A DNA stretch of 24,273 bases from JBCCSZ01 sp039199225. GTDB lineage: Bacteria > Bacteroidota > Bacteroidia > Chitinophagales > Saprospiraceae. Location of the stretch: NCBI GenBank assembly GCA_039199225.1, contig JBCCSZ010000092.1, forward strand, positions 1-24,273, given 5' to 3'. Below are positions 16,066-23,448 of this stretch, one piece after another (position 1 is the stretch's first letter; the number at the start of each line of letters is the position of its first letter). The notes under the pieces were generated by a model. That model searched no databases. It was not told the origin of the DNA and worked only from the letters and a program-made list of their open reading frames with translations. The position numbers and the translations under genes were made by a program.

Positions 16066-19000
16066 TCAGAAAGTGACACTTCCGCCAATTTGGAAAATCC
16101 GAGGCTGTGGTGTCACACCATCGTCTTGTCCATTCGCCAGTGGCATTTCTCCTTTCTGAAAACTGAATCCACGGGTCACCTCCGGGTCGTAACCAGAATA
16201 ATTTGTAAAGGTGAACAGGTTTTGAATACCCAGATAGACCCTAAAATTGCTGAATAAACCATTGCCAATAGATTGCAATACATCTGGTGCAAGGCTGTAG
16301 CCGATTTGAAGGTTTTGCAAACGAACGAATCCGGCATCTTCTACCCAACGATCCGAAAAGCGGTTGTTGCTGTTGGGGTCGGTGGTCGTCGCACGAGGCA
16401 TTGTGTTGCTCGGATTGGAAGGCGTCCAACGATTCGCAACAGTCGCCAACTGGTTATTTGTTCCGTTCATACTTTCCAAAGAGGCCCGGGCATTGTTGAA
16501 CACTTGCATGCCCGTTACGCCCTGGAAGAAGATGGACACATCCAAACCTTTGTACTCAGCACCGAGGTTGAAGCCAAAGAAAGCCGATGGGATGGCACTA
16601 CCGATGATGGTCCGGTCGGCAGGTGTGATGCGGCCATCGTTGTTGACGTCCACAAAGCGAATATCTCCTGGTGCTGGCGTCCCCAAATCGTCGGGTAATG
16701 CATTGTCCACTTCGCCTTGGTTTTGATAAATCCCATCCGTCTTATAGCCATAAAAATGGCCGATGGAGGAGCCGATCGTTGTGCGGTGTGTCTGCGCCCC
16801 AAAGTAACCGGTGATGATGGCATTGGCATTTTGCCCGAGCGACTTCACTTCGTTGTTGACCGTCGTCAGGTTGCCACCGATGCTGTAGCTGACATCTCCG
16901 AAGGAATTTCTGTAGAGCGCAGAAATCTCGATACCGTTGTTCAACACCTCACCAGAGTTTACGTCAGGTGGAAGGAGGAAGCCGGAAACGGCTGAAATCG
17001 GTAGGCCCACCAGGATGTCGGTTGTATTCTTTTGGTAGTAGTCCAGGCTGAATTCCATGCGTCCTTCCCAGAGGCGCAGATCGACCCCAAAGTCGATTTG
17101 TGTACTGGTTTCCCATCGGAGGTTGGGGTTGGCAAAAACGAAGGGCGTCGGTGCTGCTTCGATGGTTTGACCGTCTCCCAGGACGTAGAGGGAAGTTAGG
17201 CCGAGGGTACTGACATAGGCAAAGTTGGTTCCGGTGAATTGGTTTCCGGATTGCCCCCAAGCGGCCCGCACTTTGAGTTCGTCGATGGCAGAGATGCCAC
17301 TGAGGAAGTTTTCATCGCTCATCCTCCAACCCACAGAAACGGATGGGAAGATGTCGCTGCGATTGTCCTCTGCAAAACGAGAAGTCTGATCGCGACGAAT
17401 GTTGAAAGTCAGCAAGTACTTGCCGTCATAAGAATAGTTGACCCGTCCGAGGTAGCCGCGAAGCGCCCAGTGGTCAGCCTCTTGACCAACAGCCGAAACG
17501 GCCGCTGTATTCACCAGCGTTACATCTTCGTTGAGGAAACCCCGGCCTTGTCCGCGCAAGCGGTCAAATTCAAAATTGGTTTCTTCATGTCCAACCAAAA
17601 CAGTCAAATTGTGTGGACCAAAACTGTTGCTGTACGTCAAAGTATTTGCCACGTTGGTTGTCAATTCCGTTGGCTTGGATACCACCTTCAGGCGAGAAGC
17701 GTTGTTGCCACCATTGCCCCCAAAGCTGTATCTATTTTGAAACCAACTACCCTGTCCGACATTGTAATCGACACCAGCTGCAATTTTGTATTTCAGTCCT
17801 TTGATGATTTCAATTTCTCCGTAAATGTTACCGAGAATCCGACGGGAAAGGACTCTGGTTTCGTTAAAGTCCAAATCGTTCAAACCCACAATTTGAGTAG
17901 TAGAGCCTGCTGCACTTCCGGCCGTTTCTGTGTTGATGACCGTGTAGGCGCCATTGTCGTCCAAAACGGGTGTGAATGGTGCATTGCGGGCTGCCAAAAG
18001 CGCGGCTGCGCGGCCAGGCTCGGATTGTACCAAGCGATCGGAAAAACTGATATTGAGCGACTCCCCTATCTTGATGCGATCGCCAACCTTAATATCAGAA
18101 TTGGCTTTGACAGAATAGCGTTCAAATGACAGCGCTGGCAGGATACCATCTTGCTTGAAGTAACCGCCGGAAACGCTGAAGTTCATTTTCTCTGTTCCAC
18201 CCGTCGCAGATAGGTTGTGGCTTTGCATGCTGGCCGTACTGAAAACAGCATCCTGCCAATCGACGGTCGGACTGCCAGCAAAGGCACTGAAATCACGACC
18301 CAATTCGTCTTGTAATGCAATGTATTGATCCGTGTTTAGCAAGTCCAAACGCTTGCGAGCAGATTGTACACCATAGTAAGCGTTGTAGTTGAGAGAGGTA
18401 CGCCCCTCCTTACCGCGCTTGGTCGTTACAATGATGACACCATTGGCAGCTCTGGCACCATAGATGGCAGCAGCCGAAGCATCCTTCAGTACATCAATCG
18501 ACTCAATGTCGCTGGGGTTGATACCGACCAACGGATTGCTTTCTGTATTGGCAGCCGTATTGACAGTGATATTGGTCGTCTGTACGATAGGCACCCCATC
18601 GACAACCCAGAGTGGTTGGTTGCTACCGGTGGTTCCCACCCCGCGAATTCGAACACTGATCGGAGAACCTGGATCACCACTACGGTTGGCCAGTTGTACA
18701 CCAGACAGCCGACCTCTCAGGGCTTGATCCGCGGACAATGCAGCCGCTTTGCCCAAATCTTCCGAGGTGACAGAACCGACGGCCCCCGTCAGGTCTACCC
18801 TGCGCTGTGTACCATAACCAACGACAACCACCTCGTCTAGCACCTCTGCATCCAGCCCCAAAACCACATCGATAACGGTCTGGCTGCCGATGTTCACTTC
18901 CTGCTCTTTGAAGCCAGTGTAAGAAAAAACAAGCGTGCTTGCATCATCTGGAACATTGAGGCTGTAATTACCATCAATATCTGTAGATGTACCGATGGTG

Positions 19001-19251
19001 GTTCCTTTGACGACGACGTTCACCCCGATGAGCGACTCACCATCGGCATCTTTTACTGTACCCGTTATGGTGCGTTCTACCTCAGCAATTGAACTTGTTT
19101 TGTGGAGAGTGGTGGCCGATAAGTCGAAGGACATTGGCAGGAGGGCCAGCATCCAAACAACAATGAGCATACACCTTGGAGGGAGGTTGAAAATGGGCGG
19201 TGGCATAGAGGGTTTGCTCCTTTCCCAAATTTGAGAAATTAACAGTTTCAT
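16066..19251 (-). CDS. susC-like: SusC/RagA-family TonB-dependent outer-membrane transporter
   Basis: 1061-residue TonB-linked nutrient importer. An N-terminal extension precedes a hydrophobic signal core at about 28-46. A carboxypeptidase-regulatory-like beta domain starts at residue 62 (ITGTVKDADGESLIGVNV). The TonB-box region LDEVVVVGYGTQ follows near 140, then the plug with PLWVVDGVPI and the SusC signature DIESIDVLKDASAAAIYGAR, and a 22-strand barrel ending in the terminal aromatic residue of SVTF. It is the first structural gene of the locus. ATG 19251 is the only sensible start. The leader contains a plus-strand promoter/hairpin unit that could produce an antisense RNA. No ECF sigma or anti-sigma gene is adjacent; the neighbouring GntR-type protein is the likely regulator. 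Confidence 0.96.
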   Translation of the reverse strand: MKLLISQIWERSKPSMPPPIFNLPPRCMLIVVWMLALLPMSFDLSATTLHKTSSIAEVERTITGTVKDADGESLIGVNVVVKGTTIGTSTDIDGNYSLNVPDDASTLVFSYTGFKEQEVNIGSQTVIDVVLGLDAEVLDEVVVVGYGTQRRVDLTGAVGSVTSEDLGKAAALSADQALRGRLSGVQLANRSGDPGSPISVRIRGVGTTGSNQPLWVVDGVPIVQTTNITVNTAANTESNPLVGINPSDIESIDVLKDASAAAIYGARAANGVIIVTTKRGKEGRTSLNYNAYYGVQSARKRLDLLNTDQYIALQDELGRDFSAFAGSPTVDWQDAVFSTASMQSHNLSATGGTEKMNFSVSGGYFKQDGILPALSFERYSVKANSDIKVGDRIKIGESLNISFSDRLVQSEPGRAAALLAARNAPFTPVLDDNGAYTVINTETAGSAAGSTTQIVGLNDLDFNETRVLSRRILGNIYGEIEIIKGLKYKIAAGVDYNVGQGSWFQNRYSFGGNGGNNASRLKVVSKPTELTTNVANTLTYSNSFGPHNLTVLVGHEETNFEFDRLRGQGRGFLNEDVTLVNTAAVSAVGQEADHWALRGYLGRVNYSYDGKYLLTFNIRRDQTSRFAEDNRSDIFPSVSVGWRMSDENFLSGISAIDELKVRAAWGQSGNQFTGTNFAYVSTLGLTSLYVLGDGQTIEAAPTPFVFANPNLRWETSTQIDFGVDLRLWEGRMEFSLDYYQKNTTDILVGLPISAVSGFLLPPDVNSGEVLNNGIEISALYRNSFGDVSYSIGGNLTTVNNEVKSLGQNANAIITGYFGAQTHRTTIGSSIGHFYGYKTDGIYQNQGEVDNALPDDLGTPAPGDIRFVDVNNDGRITPADRTIIGSAIPSAFFGFNLGAEYKGLDVSIFFQGVTGMQVFNNARASLESMNGTNNQLATVANRWTPSNPSNTMPRATTTDPNSNNRFSDRWVEDAGFVRLQNLQIGYSLAPDVLQSIGNGLFSNFRVYLGIQNLFTFTNYSGYDPEVTRGFSFQKGEMPLANGQDDGVTPQPRIFQIGGSVTF

Positions 19252-19328
19252 TGTAAATTTGCTTTTTACGTTTATTAATTACAATTCTGGCAGCTTGTCA
19301 TCCATTTGATGACGGGCTGTCAATTTTT
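19230..19328 (+). ncRNA. putative antisense sRNA in the susC leader (promoter, hairpin, U-tract)
   Basis: On the plus strand TTTG (19230-19233), a 20-bp spacer and TAAATTTG (19254-19261) match the Bacteroidota -33/-7 consensus exactly. About 27 bp beyond it a 15-bp stem (19288-19302 with 19308-19322, including three G-U pairs, 5-nt loop) ends in AUUUUU (19323-19328). Transcription starting near 19265 would give an RNA of about 60 nt complementary to the susC 5' leader. The stem is continuous only in plus-strand RNA; on the minus strand its G-U pairs become A-C mismatches, which supports the orientation. The coordinates given include the promoter. A plain DNA operator dyad is the main alternative. 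Confidence 0.45.
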
Positions 19329-19340
19329 AAGGACCAAAAT

Positions 19341-19387
19341 GGGTTGAATTAGTTGGGTTTTGTGGTAAATATGGATTTAGCTGGGTT
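19341..19387. promoter_or_regulatory. phased GGGTT direct repeats upstream of susC
   Basis: GGGTT occurs at 19341, 19355 and 19383, with spacings of 14 and 28 bp. The last two lie in an 11-bp near-identical direct repeat, TTAG(T/C)TGGGTT (19349-19359 and 19377-19387). Position between the regulator gene and susC suggests possible binding half-sites. No canonical susC promoter was found in this gap. Confidence 0.3.
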
Positions 19388-19423
19388 CGTAAATTTGGTT
19401 TATATGGTTAAAGAATAATATTG

Positions 19424-20443
19424 CTATAAGGAATTCCTACGCACCAAGATGCTAGGGATGACTCTTTGGCTGAAGGTTCGATTCAAAACGAACTCGGCTG
19501 CACATTGTGCCATTTGGCGAAAATCTGTCGAAATCGTTGTAATGCCTCCGCAGACAATCTCTTTGACGGGTGATTCATTGTGCGATAAAATGCCGACATC
19601 TTTGCCAATGACCAATTTAGACGCCACGCAATCCTTGAGAATCTGCCACAGCTCCGTATCGCCAATGGTCATATAAACAGTATCTGATTCTACGGATGCG
19701 GGAATATAATCCGGCACAACCTCATGCTTGATCTTGTAGTCGGCCACGAATCGCCTAAAAGCTTTTAAAATCCCTATTGGAAAGTCAGAACCCGACCGAA
19801 AGACGAGTACCATTTTGCGGAATTTCCGAATCGTATCTTTCAACTCCTCCAAGGCATCGTAGACCGGCTGTTCGAACTCCTGCACCACGAAAGAATAATC
19901 GCTGCCCATATGGAGCGGCCGATCCACCACTAAAAGTTTGTTTTGGGGAATCTGCAAGAGCATCCCCTTTGTCTTTTTATTTTCGATCGGCGCCACCACA
20001 TACATCCCGTAGCGCCCCTTGATGTTGTTTAGCGTATTCTCAAATACTTCGAGATTGTTGTGGTGAAAAAAGACATCCAATTGAATATTATCACCCAATC
20101 CAGCCCGAAAAGTATTGTAAAAAATCTCCTGGAACGGATGAAAAGCATACAGCAAAAGCGCTACCCGCACGGTCTGATCCGTGGATGCGCTCATGATAAA
20201 ATATCCTTGCCCTTTCCGTGCCTCGACAATGCCCCGATCTTTTAAATCGGAGTACGCCTTTACGATGGTGTTCCTAGCGAATTTCAATTCCTGGATCATC
20301 CGATTGACCGACGGCAACTGGTTGCCACTTCGGATGATACGATCGTCAATCGCATTGATGACGCCCATGACCAATTGCTCGTGTTTGGACAACCTTCCAA
20401 GGCTTTCCAGTTCCTGTATTTTTGTAAAAATTGTCTTTGCCAA
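19424..20443 (-). CDS. GntR-family regulator with LacI/periplasmic-binding-protein-like effector domain
   Basis: 339-residue DNA-binding regulator. Residues about 18-85 form a GntR winged helix-turn-helix (QLPSVNRMIQELKFARNTIV, then KAYSDLKDRGIVEARKGQGYF). Residues about 90-339 resemble the sugar-binding fold of LacI-type repressors (VRVALLLYAF at the start, VVAPIENKKT, a late ISTDFRQMAQ region). It probably senses an imported sugar and controls the adjacent susC locus; repressor or activator cannot be told. The start is TTG 20443: two in-frame stops lie just upstream, no in-frame ATG exists before residue 26, and this start lies 27 nt after a good promoter. It is transcribed in the same direction as susC, 172 bp upstream of it. 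Confidence 0.88.
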   Translation of the reverse strand: MAKTIFTKIQELESLGRLSKHEQLVMGVINAIDDRIIRSGNQLPSVNRMIQELKFARNTIVKAYSDLKDRGIVEARKGQGYFIMSASTDQTVRVALLLYAFHPFQEIFYNTFRAGLGDNIQLDVFFHHNNLEVFENTLNNIKGRYGMYVVAPIENKKTKGMLLQIPQNKLLVVDRPLHMGSDYSFVVQEFEQPVYDALEELKDTIRKFRKMVLVFRSGSDFPIGILKAFRRFVADYKIKHEVVPDYIPASVESDTVYMTIGDTELWQILKDCVASKLVIGKDVGILSHNESPVKEIVCGGITTISTDFRQMAQCAAEFVLNRTFSQRVIPSILVRRNSL

Positions 20444-20470
20444 CTGTTCTATTCCATTCTATTATGCTTA

Positions 20471-20500
20471 CAAAAATAGAGAAATTTTTATCCTTTCCAA
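20471..20500 (-). promoter_or_regulatory. promoter of the gntR-type gene
   Basis: On the minus strand TTG (20500-20498), a 19-bp spacer and TATTTTTG (20478-20471) fit the Bacteroidota TTTG/TAnnTTTG consensus. It places transcription start about 20 nt before the TTG start codon. Further upstream a near-palindrome centred on GGTATACC (20551-20564) could be an operator. Confidence 0.55.
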
Positions 20501-20649
20501 GCAATCTGGCAAATAAAAGTTGGAATTTGATATTACACTTCTACTAAATATAAGGTATACCCTATGAGCGCTGTTTTGCTTTTCATCCAGTGCTTATCAA
20601 GCTACTCTTGGAATACAAAGACGGCGATGCCCAACCACTTTCCAGACAC
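20501..20649. other. gap between the gntR promoter and the patatin remnant
   Basis: No intact gene is visible. A short plus-strand ORF starting ATG 20564 (about 58 codons) overlaps the patatin remnant in another frame and has no protein-like features. The stretch contains the GGTATACC near-palindrome (20551-20564). Confidence 0.4.
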
Positions 20650-20939
20650 ATCCATCCGAATACCCCCAATCCGTTTACAGCCCAATACCTGTCCTTCAAT
20701 TGGCAGTAAGCGCAGCGATCTTTGGCGTGTATTCATATGATTCCACAAAACAAGATGACTACTTCAGTTGGTTTGCCGGCACAAGCGCAGGTGGTATGCT
20801 GACTTCATTCTATTTGGCCCCAATCGATGATGAATAACCCACTGAAGGCAGGTTCAGATTTGGTAGAGCAGATGCCATCCGGGGTTTGCCCAGGCAACTG
20901 AGTTTGCAAAATACCAATCGAGTAAAATTCTTAGAATAA
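20650..20939 (+). pseudogene. remnant of a patatin-like phospholipase gene
   Basis: One frame reads IPVLQLAV at the left, then DDYFSWFAGTSAGGMLTSFY and LAPIDDE, a TAA stop (20835-20837), then PTEGRFRFGRADAI and a final stop at 20937-20939. This parallels the patatin core, where DYFD-x-IAGTSTGGIL holds the GxSxG nucleophile serine and is followed by LYLTP and a GRPKFSAQDAV-like stretch. The N-terminal DGGG oxyanion loop is missing in this frame; a related LLLEYKDGD occurs in another frame, suggesting a frameshift. The C-terminal two thirds of a normal patatin are absent. It is therefore a decayed fragment. The match comes from memory of the family, without an alignment. Confidence 0.5.
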
Positions 20940-21044
20940 ACTTAACAGTCGATAGCGCTTTCTTTCTAAAATCTGCTTTAACTTGAGGGAACTAATTTTT
21001 TTAAGCAGCTCATACACATTGGGTCACAATAAATCCTCTCATTT

Positions 21045-21824
21045 ATGTCCTCAAAGCATCCAGCATGGGCGGTGGGTCGCCTACTCGATTTCCTCAATGC
21101 CGCTCGAACAGCCGCCGCCATTCACCAAAGCCCCCTACTGTCCGACGACCCAAAGTCTGGCAGCGCCCGTGGGTATACCATCGGCGAAAAGACCGCACAA
21201 AACATTTTGGATCATCGCGCCAAACTTCGCTTCCGCCGCTTTCAAACAGTGGAGGAGGTACTCGACGTAGCAGGCTTGGGCGAAGATAAACTGAACGACC
21301 TGCTGCACAGCTTCTCCAAAGGAGCAGATGAAGCTTTTGTCGATGCGCTTCGGAATGGCTTATTGGGTGAAAACTGGATATTGAAACCGCAAGCTACTAC
21401 CTATGACGATGAAGCAAGCTTCCGGGCCGTGGCGGATAATGGCGAAGCCTTCCGCAGGGCCGTTGGTAAGTTGTACGCAAGTGCCTTTGGGACAGACCCT
21501 ATCTCAGGGGCCAGAGCTTTGGAGATGAAGGTACATCGTGCACATTTGGTCAACCACTTCGATGCCCACCTGGCTGCTTTCCGCTTTGCCTTCTGGTGGT
21601 ACCTATTTGACTTTGACAACTGGTTCAGCCACCAGCGGATCAAGGATGCTTGTGAGCAGTACCTCAACCACCACGGCTACCGGCAGCCCGGCATGCAATT
21701 GCGCATCCTCCACCTACACGGCTACGAGTCCATCGCAGAACATCGCCGTCGCCTACTGTTGCCGGTGGTTGTCAATTATCCGGAAAACAAGATCACTCTG
21801 TGGGATGCGGTCTTAAACGATTGA
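21045..21824 (+). CDS. helix-hairpin-helix-containing protein, function unknown
   Basis: 259 residues, no signal peptide or membrane segment. Residues about 52-90 (TAQNILDHRAKLRFRRFQTV, then EEVLDVAGLGEDKLNDLL) form a helix-hairpin-helix repeat like that of ComEA-type and DNA-repair proteins: a basic helix, a hydrophobic helix and the GLG hairpin. This suggests nonspecific DNA binding, or a protein-protein role. The remaining residues are rich in His, Trp and Phe (FRFAFWWYLFDFDNWF around 183-198) and I do not recognise them. It stands alone on the plus strand and converges with the DUF3050 gene, with 11 bp between the stops. An overlapping ORF from 20983 in another frame looks like a shadow. 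The ATG start follows an A/T-rich leader without Shine-Dalgarno. Confidence 0.8.
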   Translation: MSSKHPAWAVGRLLDFLNAARTAAAIHQSPLLSDDPKSGSARGYTIGEKTAQNILDHRAKLRFRRFQTVEEVLDVAGLGEDKLNDLLHSFSKGADEAFVDALRNGLLGENWILKPQATTYDDEASFRAVADNGEAFRRAVGKLYASAFGTDPISGARALEMKVHRAHLVNHFDAHLAAFRFAFWWYLFDFDNWFSHQRIKDACEQYLNHHGYRQPGMQLRILHLHGYESIAEHRRRLLLPVVVNYPENKITLWDAVLND

Positions 21825-21835
21825 TTGCATCGGAT

Positions 21836-22672
21836 TCAGACGGTCAAAGGTGCTTCTCTCAGGCTGCGGGCCGAAGTCCGCTGCTTCCGCTCGATAGCTC
21901 TGGTGATGCCATTCCAGAGGTTGATTCTTTTCGACAAAGCCAATTGGGCGGTTGCCTGGGCCTCTTCCCACTTTTGTTGATCGTCGCCACACAGCTCTTT
22001 CACCATTTCGAGGGAGAGCGGCCCGTGTTCGTCGCCGTCTACTTCGATGTGGCGTTGTAGGTAATACAGCAATTTTGGAAAGCGATTTTTAGCTTCTTTA
22101 CCAGATTGCTCGATGATTTGGATAAACATATCTGGGATGAGGTCTTCGCGACCAAAAGTAAAGGCCGCTGCTATTTTGTGGGGCTCTCCAGTCGCAATGG
22201 TTTCGAAGGTAAATCGCAGAAAGGCAAGCACCTCTGTCTCCAAGTCAGATCGGTCCAAGTTGGAAAGCAATTCGTCCACACTGTTGGAAGCATTCATAAA
22301 GCGCACGACCGCAGTGGTATCGGCGTTCACTTCCTTCATGGCATCGAGGTACATATCAAAATGGCTGGTGGGGATACCCTGTTCATTTACATCGCTTTCT
22401 TCTCCGAACACGATCTCATTGATGAAGCGCGCCGTGGCTGCGTTTGACTTGGGTTTCCAAGGGAGCGAGGTGCATGTCAGGTGGTTCTGTAGGGCCTTTA
22501 GTAGGGACATGAAATCCCAAACGGCGTAAACGTGCCACTCCATAAATAGGCGAATGTCGTCCACATCCGAGAGTACTTTGTATAGGGAATGGTTGGTGAG
22601 TATCTTTCTGAGGTCTTGAATGCTGTTCTCAACGATCTCTATTCTATCCATCTTTTCGCTTTTGTGTTTCAA
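21836..22672 (-). CDS. DUF3050-family protein (heme-oxygenase-like fold)
   Basis: 278 residues, all helical, with the hallmark block FMEWHVYAVWDFMSLLKALQ (43-62), NEIVFGEESD (85-94), SHFDMYLDAMKE, and FTFGREDLIPDMF (171-183). The family is predicted to have a heme-oxygenase-like fold and has no established function. Candidate metal ligands are visible: E45 and H47 on the first long helix, E91/E92 and E97-x6-H104, and D212-x3-H216 in RHIEVDGDEH, reminiscent of heme-oxygenase-like diiron oxidases. The ATG at 22672 lies only 17 nt after a perfect -7 element, so ATG 22651 (MDRIEIVENS) may be the true start. It is cytoplasmic and monocistronic as far as seen. Confidence 0.88.
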   Translation of the reverse strand: MKHKSEKMDRIEIVENSIQDLRKILTNHSLYKVLSDVDDIRLFMEWHVYAVWDFMSLLKALQNHLTCTSLPWKPKSNAATARFINEIVFGEESDVNEQGIPTSHFDMYLDAMKEVNADTTAVVRFMNASNSVDELLSNLDRSDLETEVLAFLRFTFETIATGEPHKIAAAFTFGREDLIPDMFIQIIEQSGKEAKNRFPKLLYYLQRHIEVDGDEHGPLSLEMVKELCGDDQQKWEEAQATAQLALSKRINLWNGITRAIERKQRTSARSLREAPLTV

Positions 22673-22688
22673 AAATCAAATACTGCCG

Positions 22689-22720
22689 CAAAGATACGGG
22701 GCAAAATGGCAGGGCGAAAA
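22689..22720 (-). promoter_or_regulatory. promoter of the DUF3050 gene
   Basis: Minus-strand TATCTTTG (22696-22689) matches the TAnnTTTG -7 consensus perfectly. A TTTT/TTTC stretch 19-20 bp upstream (22720-22716) is an imperfect -33 element. Transcription would start near 22682, favouring the ATG at 22651 over that at 22672. Confidence 0.5.
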
Positions 22721-22827
22721 TTGAAATTCTTTATCTCTCATAGCTAGAACCAATTACATTTCTGCCTCAAATCCTCTTTCATTACAATTGGATGACGATG
22801 GGAGAAATTGACACACCATAATCCTTG

Positions 22828-23097
22828 CTAGAAAAACAACCAATAAAATACCAGGGTGGTCACAATGAAAGCAATCAGGCCAGCTCGCAAGCTGGTTTGC
22901 TTCAGGTCTTCCTTATACTTTTGGTTGCTTTTGGCATTTCGACGCAAATCCTCTTCTGTGGGGGTTGGCAGTTGGAAGGGTTGGCGATAGGAGGTCGACC
23001 CTTTGTAGCCATCTTTGAATCGATTGTGCTTTTGGGTCATCTCTCGATTTTCCTTCATCCGCTGAATCATCGCAAATACATGTCCTGCAAAACTCAT
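22828..23097 (-). CDS. small C-terminally membrane-anchored protein, conserved-looking
   Basis: 89 residues. The N-terminal half is basic and polar (MSFAGHVFAMIQRMKENREM, then TQKHNRFKDGYKG). A proline-containing linker follows, then a charged helix (EEDLRRNAKSNQKYKEDLKQ) and one C-terminal transmembrane segment at about 70-89 (AGLIAFIVTTLVFYWLFF). The opening MSFAGH-x3-MI-x-R-x-K-x-NRE resembles small uncharacterised proteins I recall from other Bacteroidota genomes, so it is probably real. Function is unknown. An out-of-frame ORF starting at 23104 covers the same DNA and is treated as a shadow. Confidence 0.75.
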   Translation of the reverse strand: MSFAGHVFAMIQRMKENREMTQKHNRFKDGYKGSTSYRQPFQLPTPTEEDLRRNAKSNQKYKEDLKQTSLRAGLIAFIVTTLVFYWLFF

Positions 23098-23448
23098 AGC
23101 TCAAATTTTTGAATTGCTTAACCCAAGTTGTGATGAGTGAAAGGACTTAAAGAGAATTTTGATAGAAATCTACGATTTCGTAACAAGTGTTCGAATTAAA
23201 GGCTTTCTTCTCAGTGAATCGCAACTTGCATTGCTTAAATAAAATTGCTTGCACAGTAACTTCATCCAATTAAACATGACTAAGTAACTGACTACCTGGA
23301 AGGACACACAGGCTGTTTATAGCTGGATTTCCAGGACGTTATTTTGTCATTTTTTCAGGCTTACTGCTCCATAGTCTTATTTTATTTATCCAATAAATCA
23401 AAAACAAGCCATTTTCTTCGACAGATACACAAAGCTTCTCTACGATCT
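23098..23448. other. intergenic region without a gene
   Basis: No coding region or clear promoter is seen. Two inverted repeats stand out: GAAATC-TAC-GATTTC (23165-23179) and CCTGGAA/TTCCAGG (23295-23301 with 23329-23335, 27-nt spacer). The second has a T-rich stretch about 13 nt beyond it on the plus strand, too distant for a confident terminator. Both could be chance. Confidence 0.4.

Noticed and set aside
19252..19423. A consensus susC promoter on the minus strand
   Set aside because: The best candidate, CCATTTTG, misses both TA positions and has no -33 TTTG at the right distance.
20564..20750. A ~58-codon plus-strand ORF (MSAVLLFIQ start)
   Set aside because: It overlaps the patatin remnant in a different frame and has no family resemblance.
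23165..23335. Two inverted repeats as terminators for the flanking minus-strand genes
   Set aside because: Neither is followed by a T-run on the minus strand, and the second has its T-run on the plus strand too far away.
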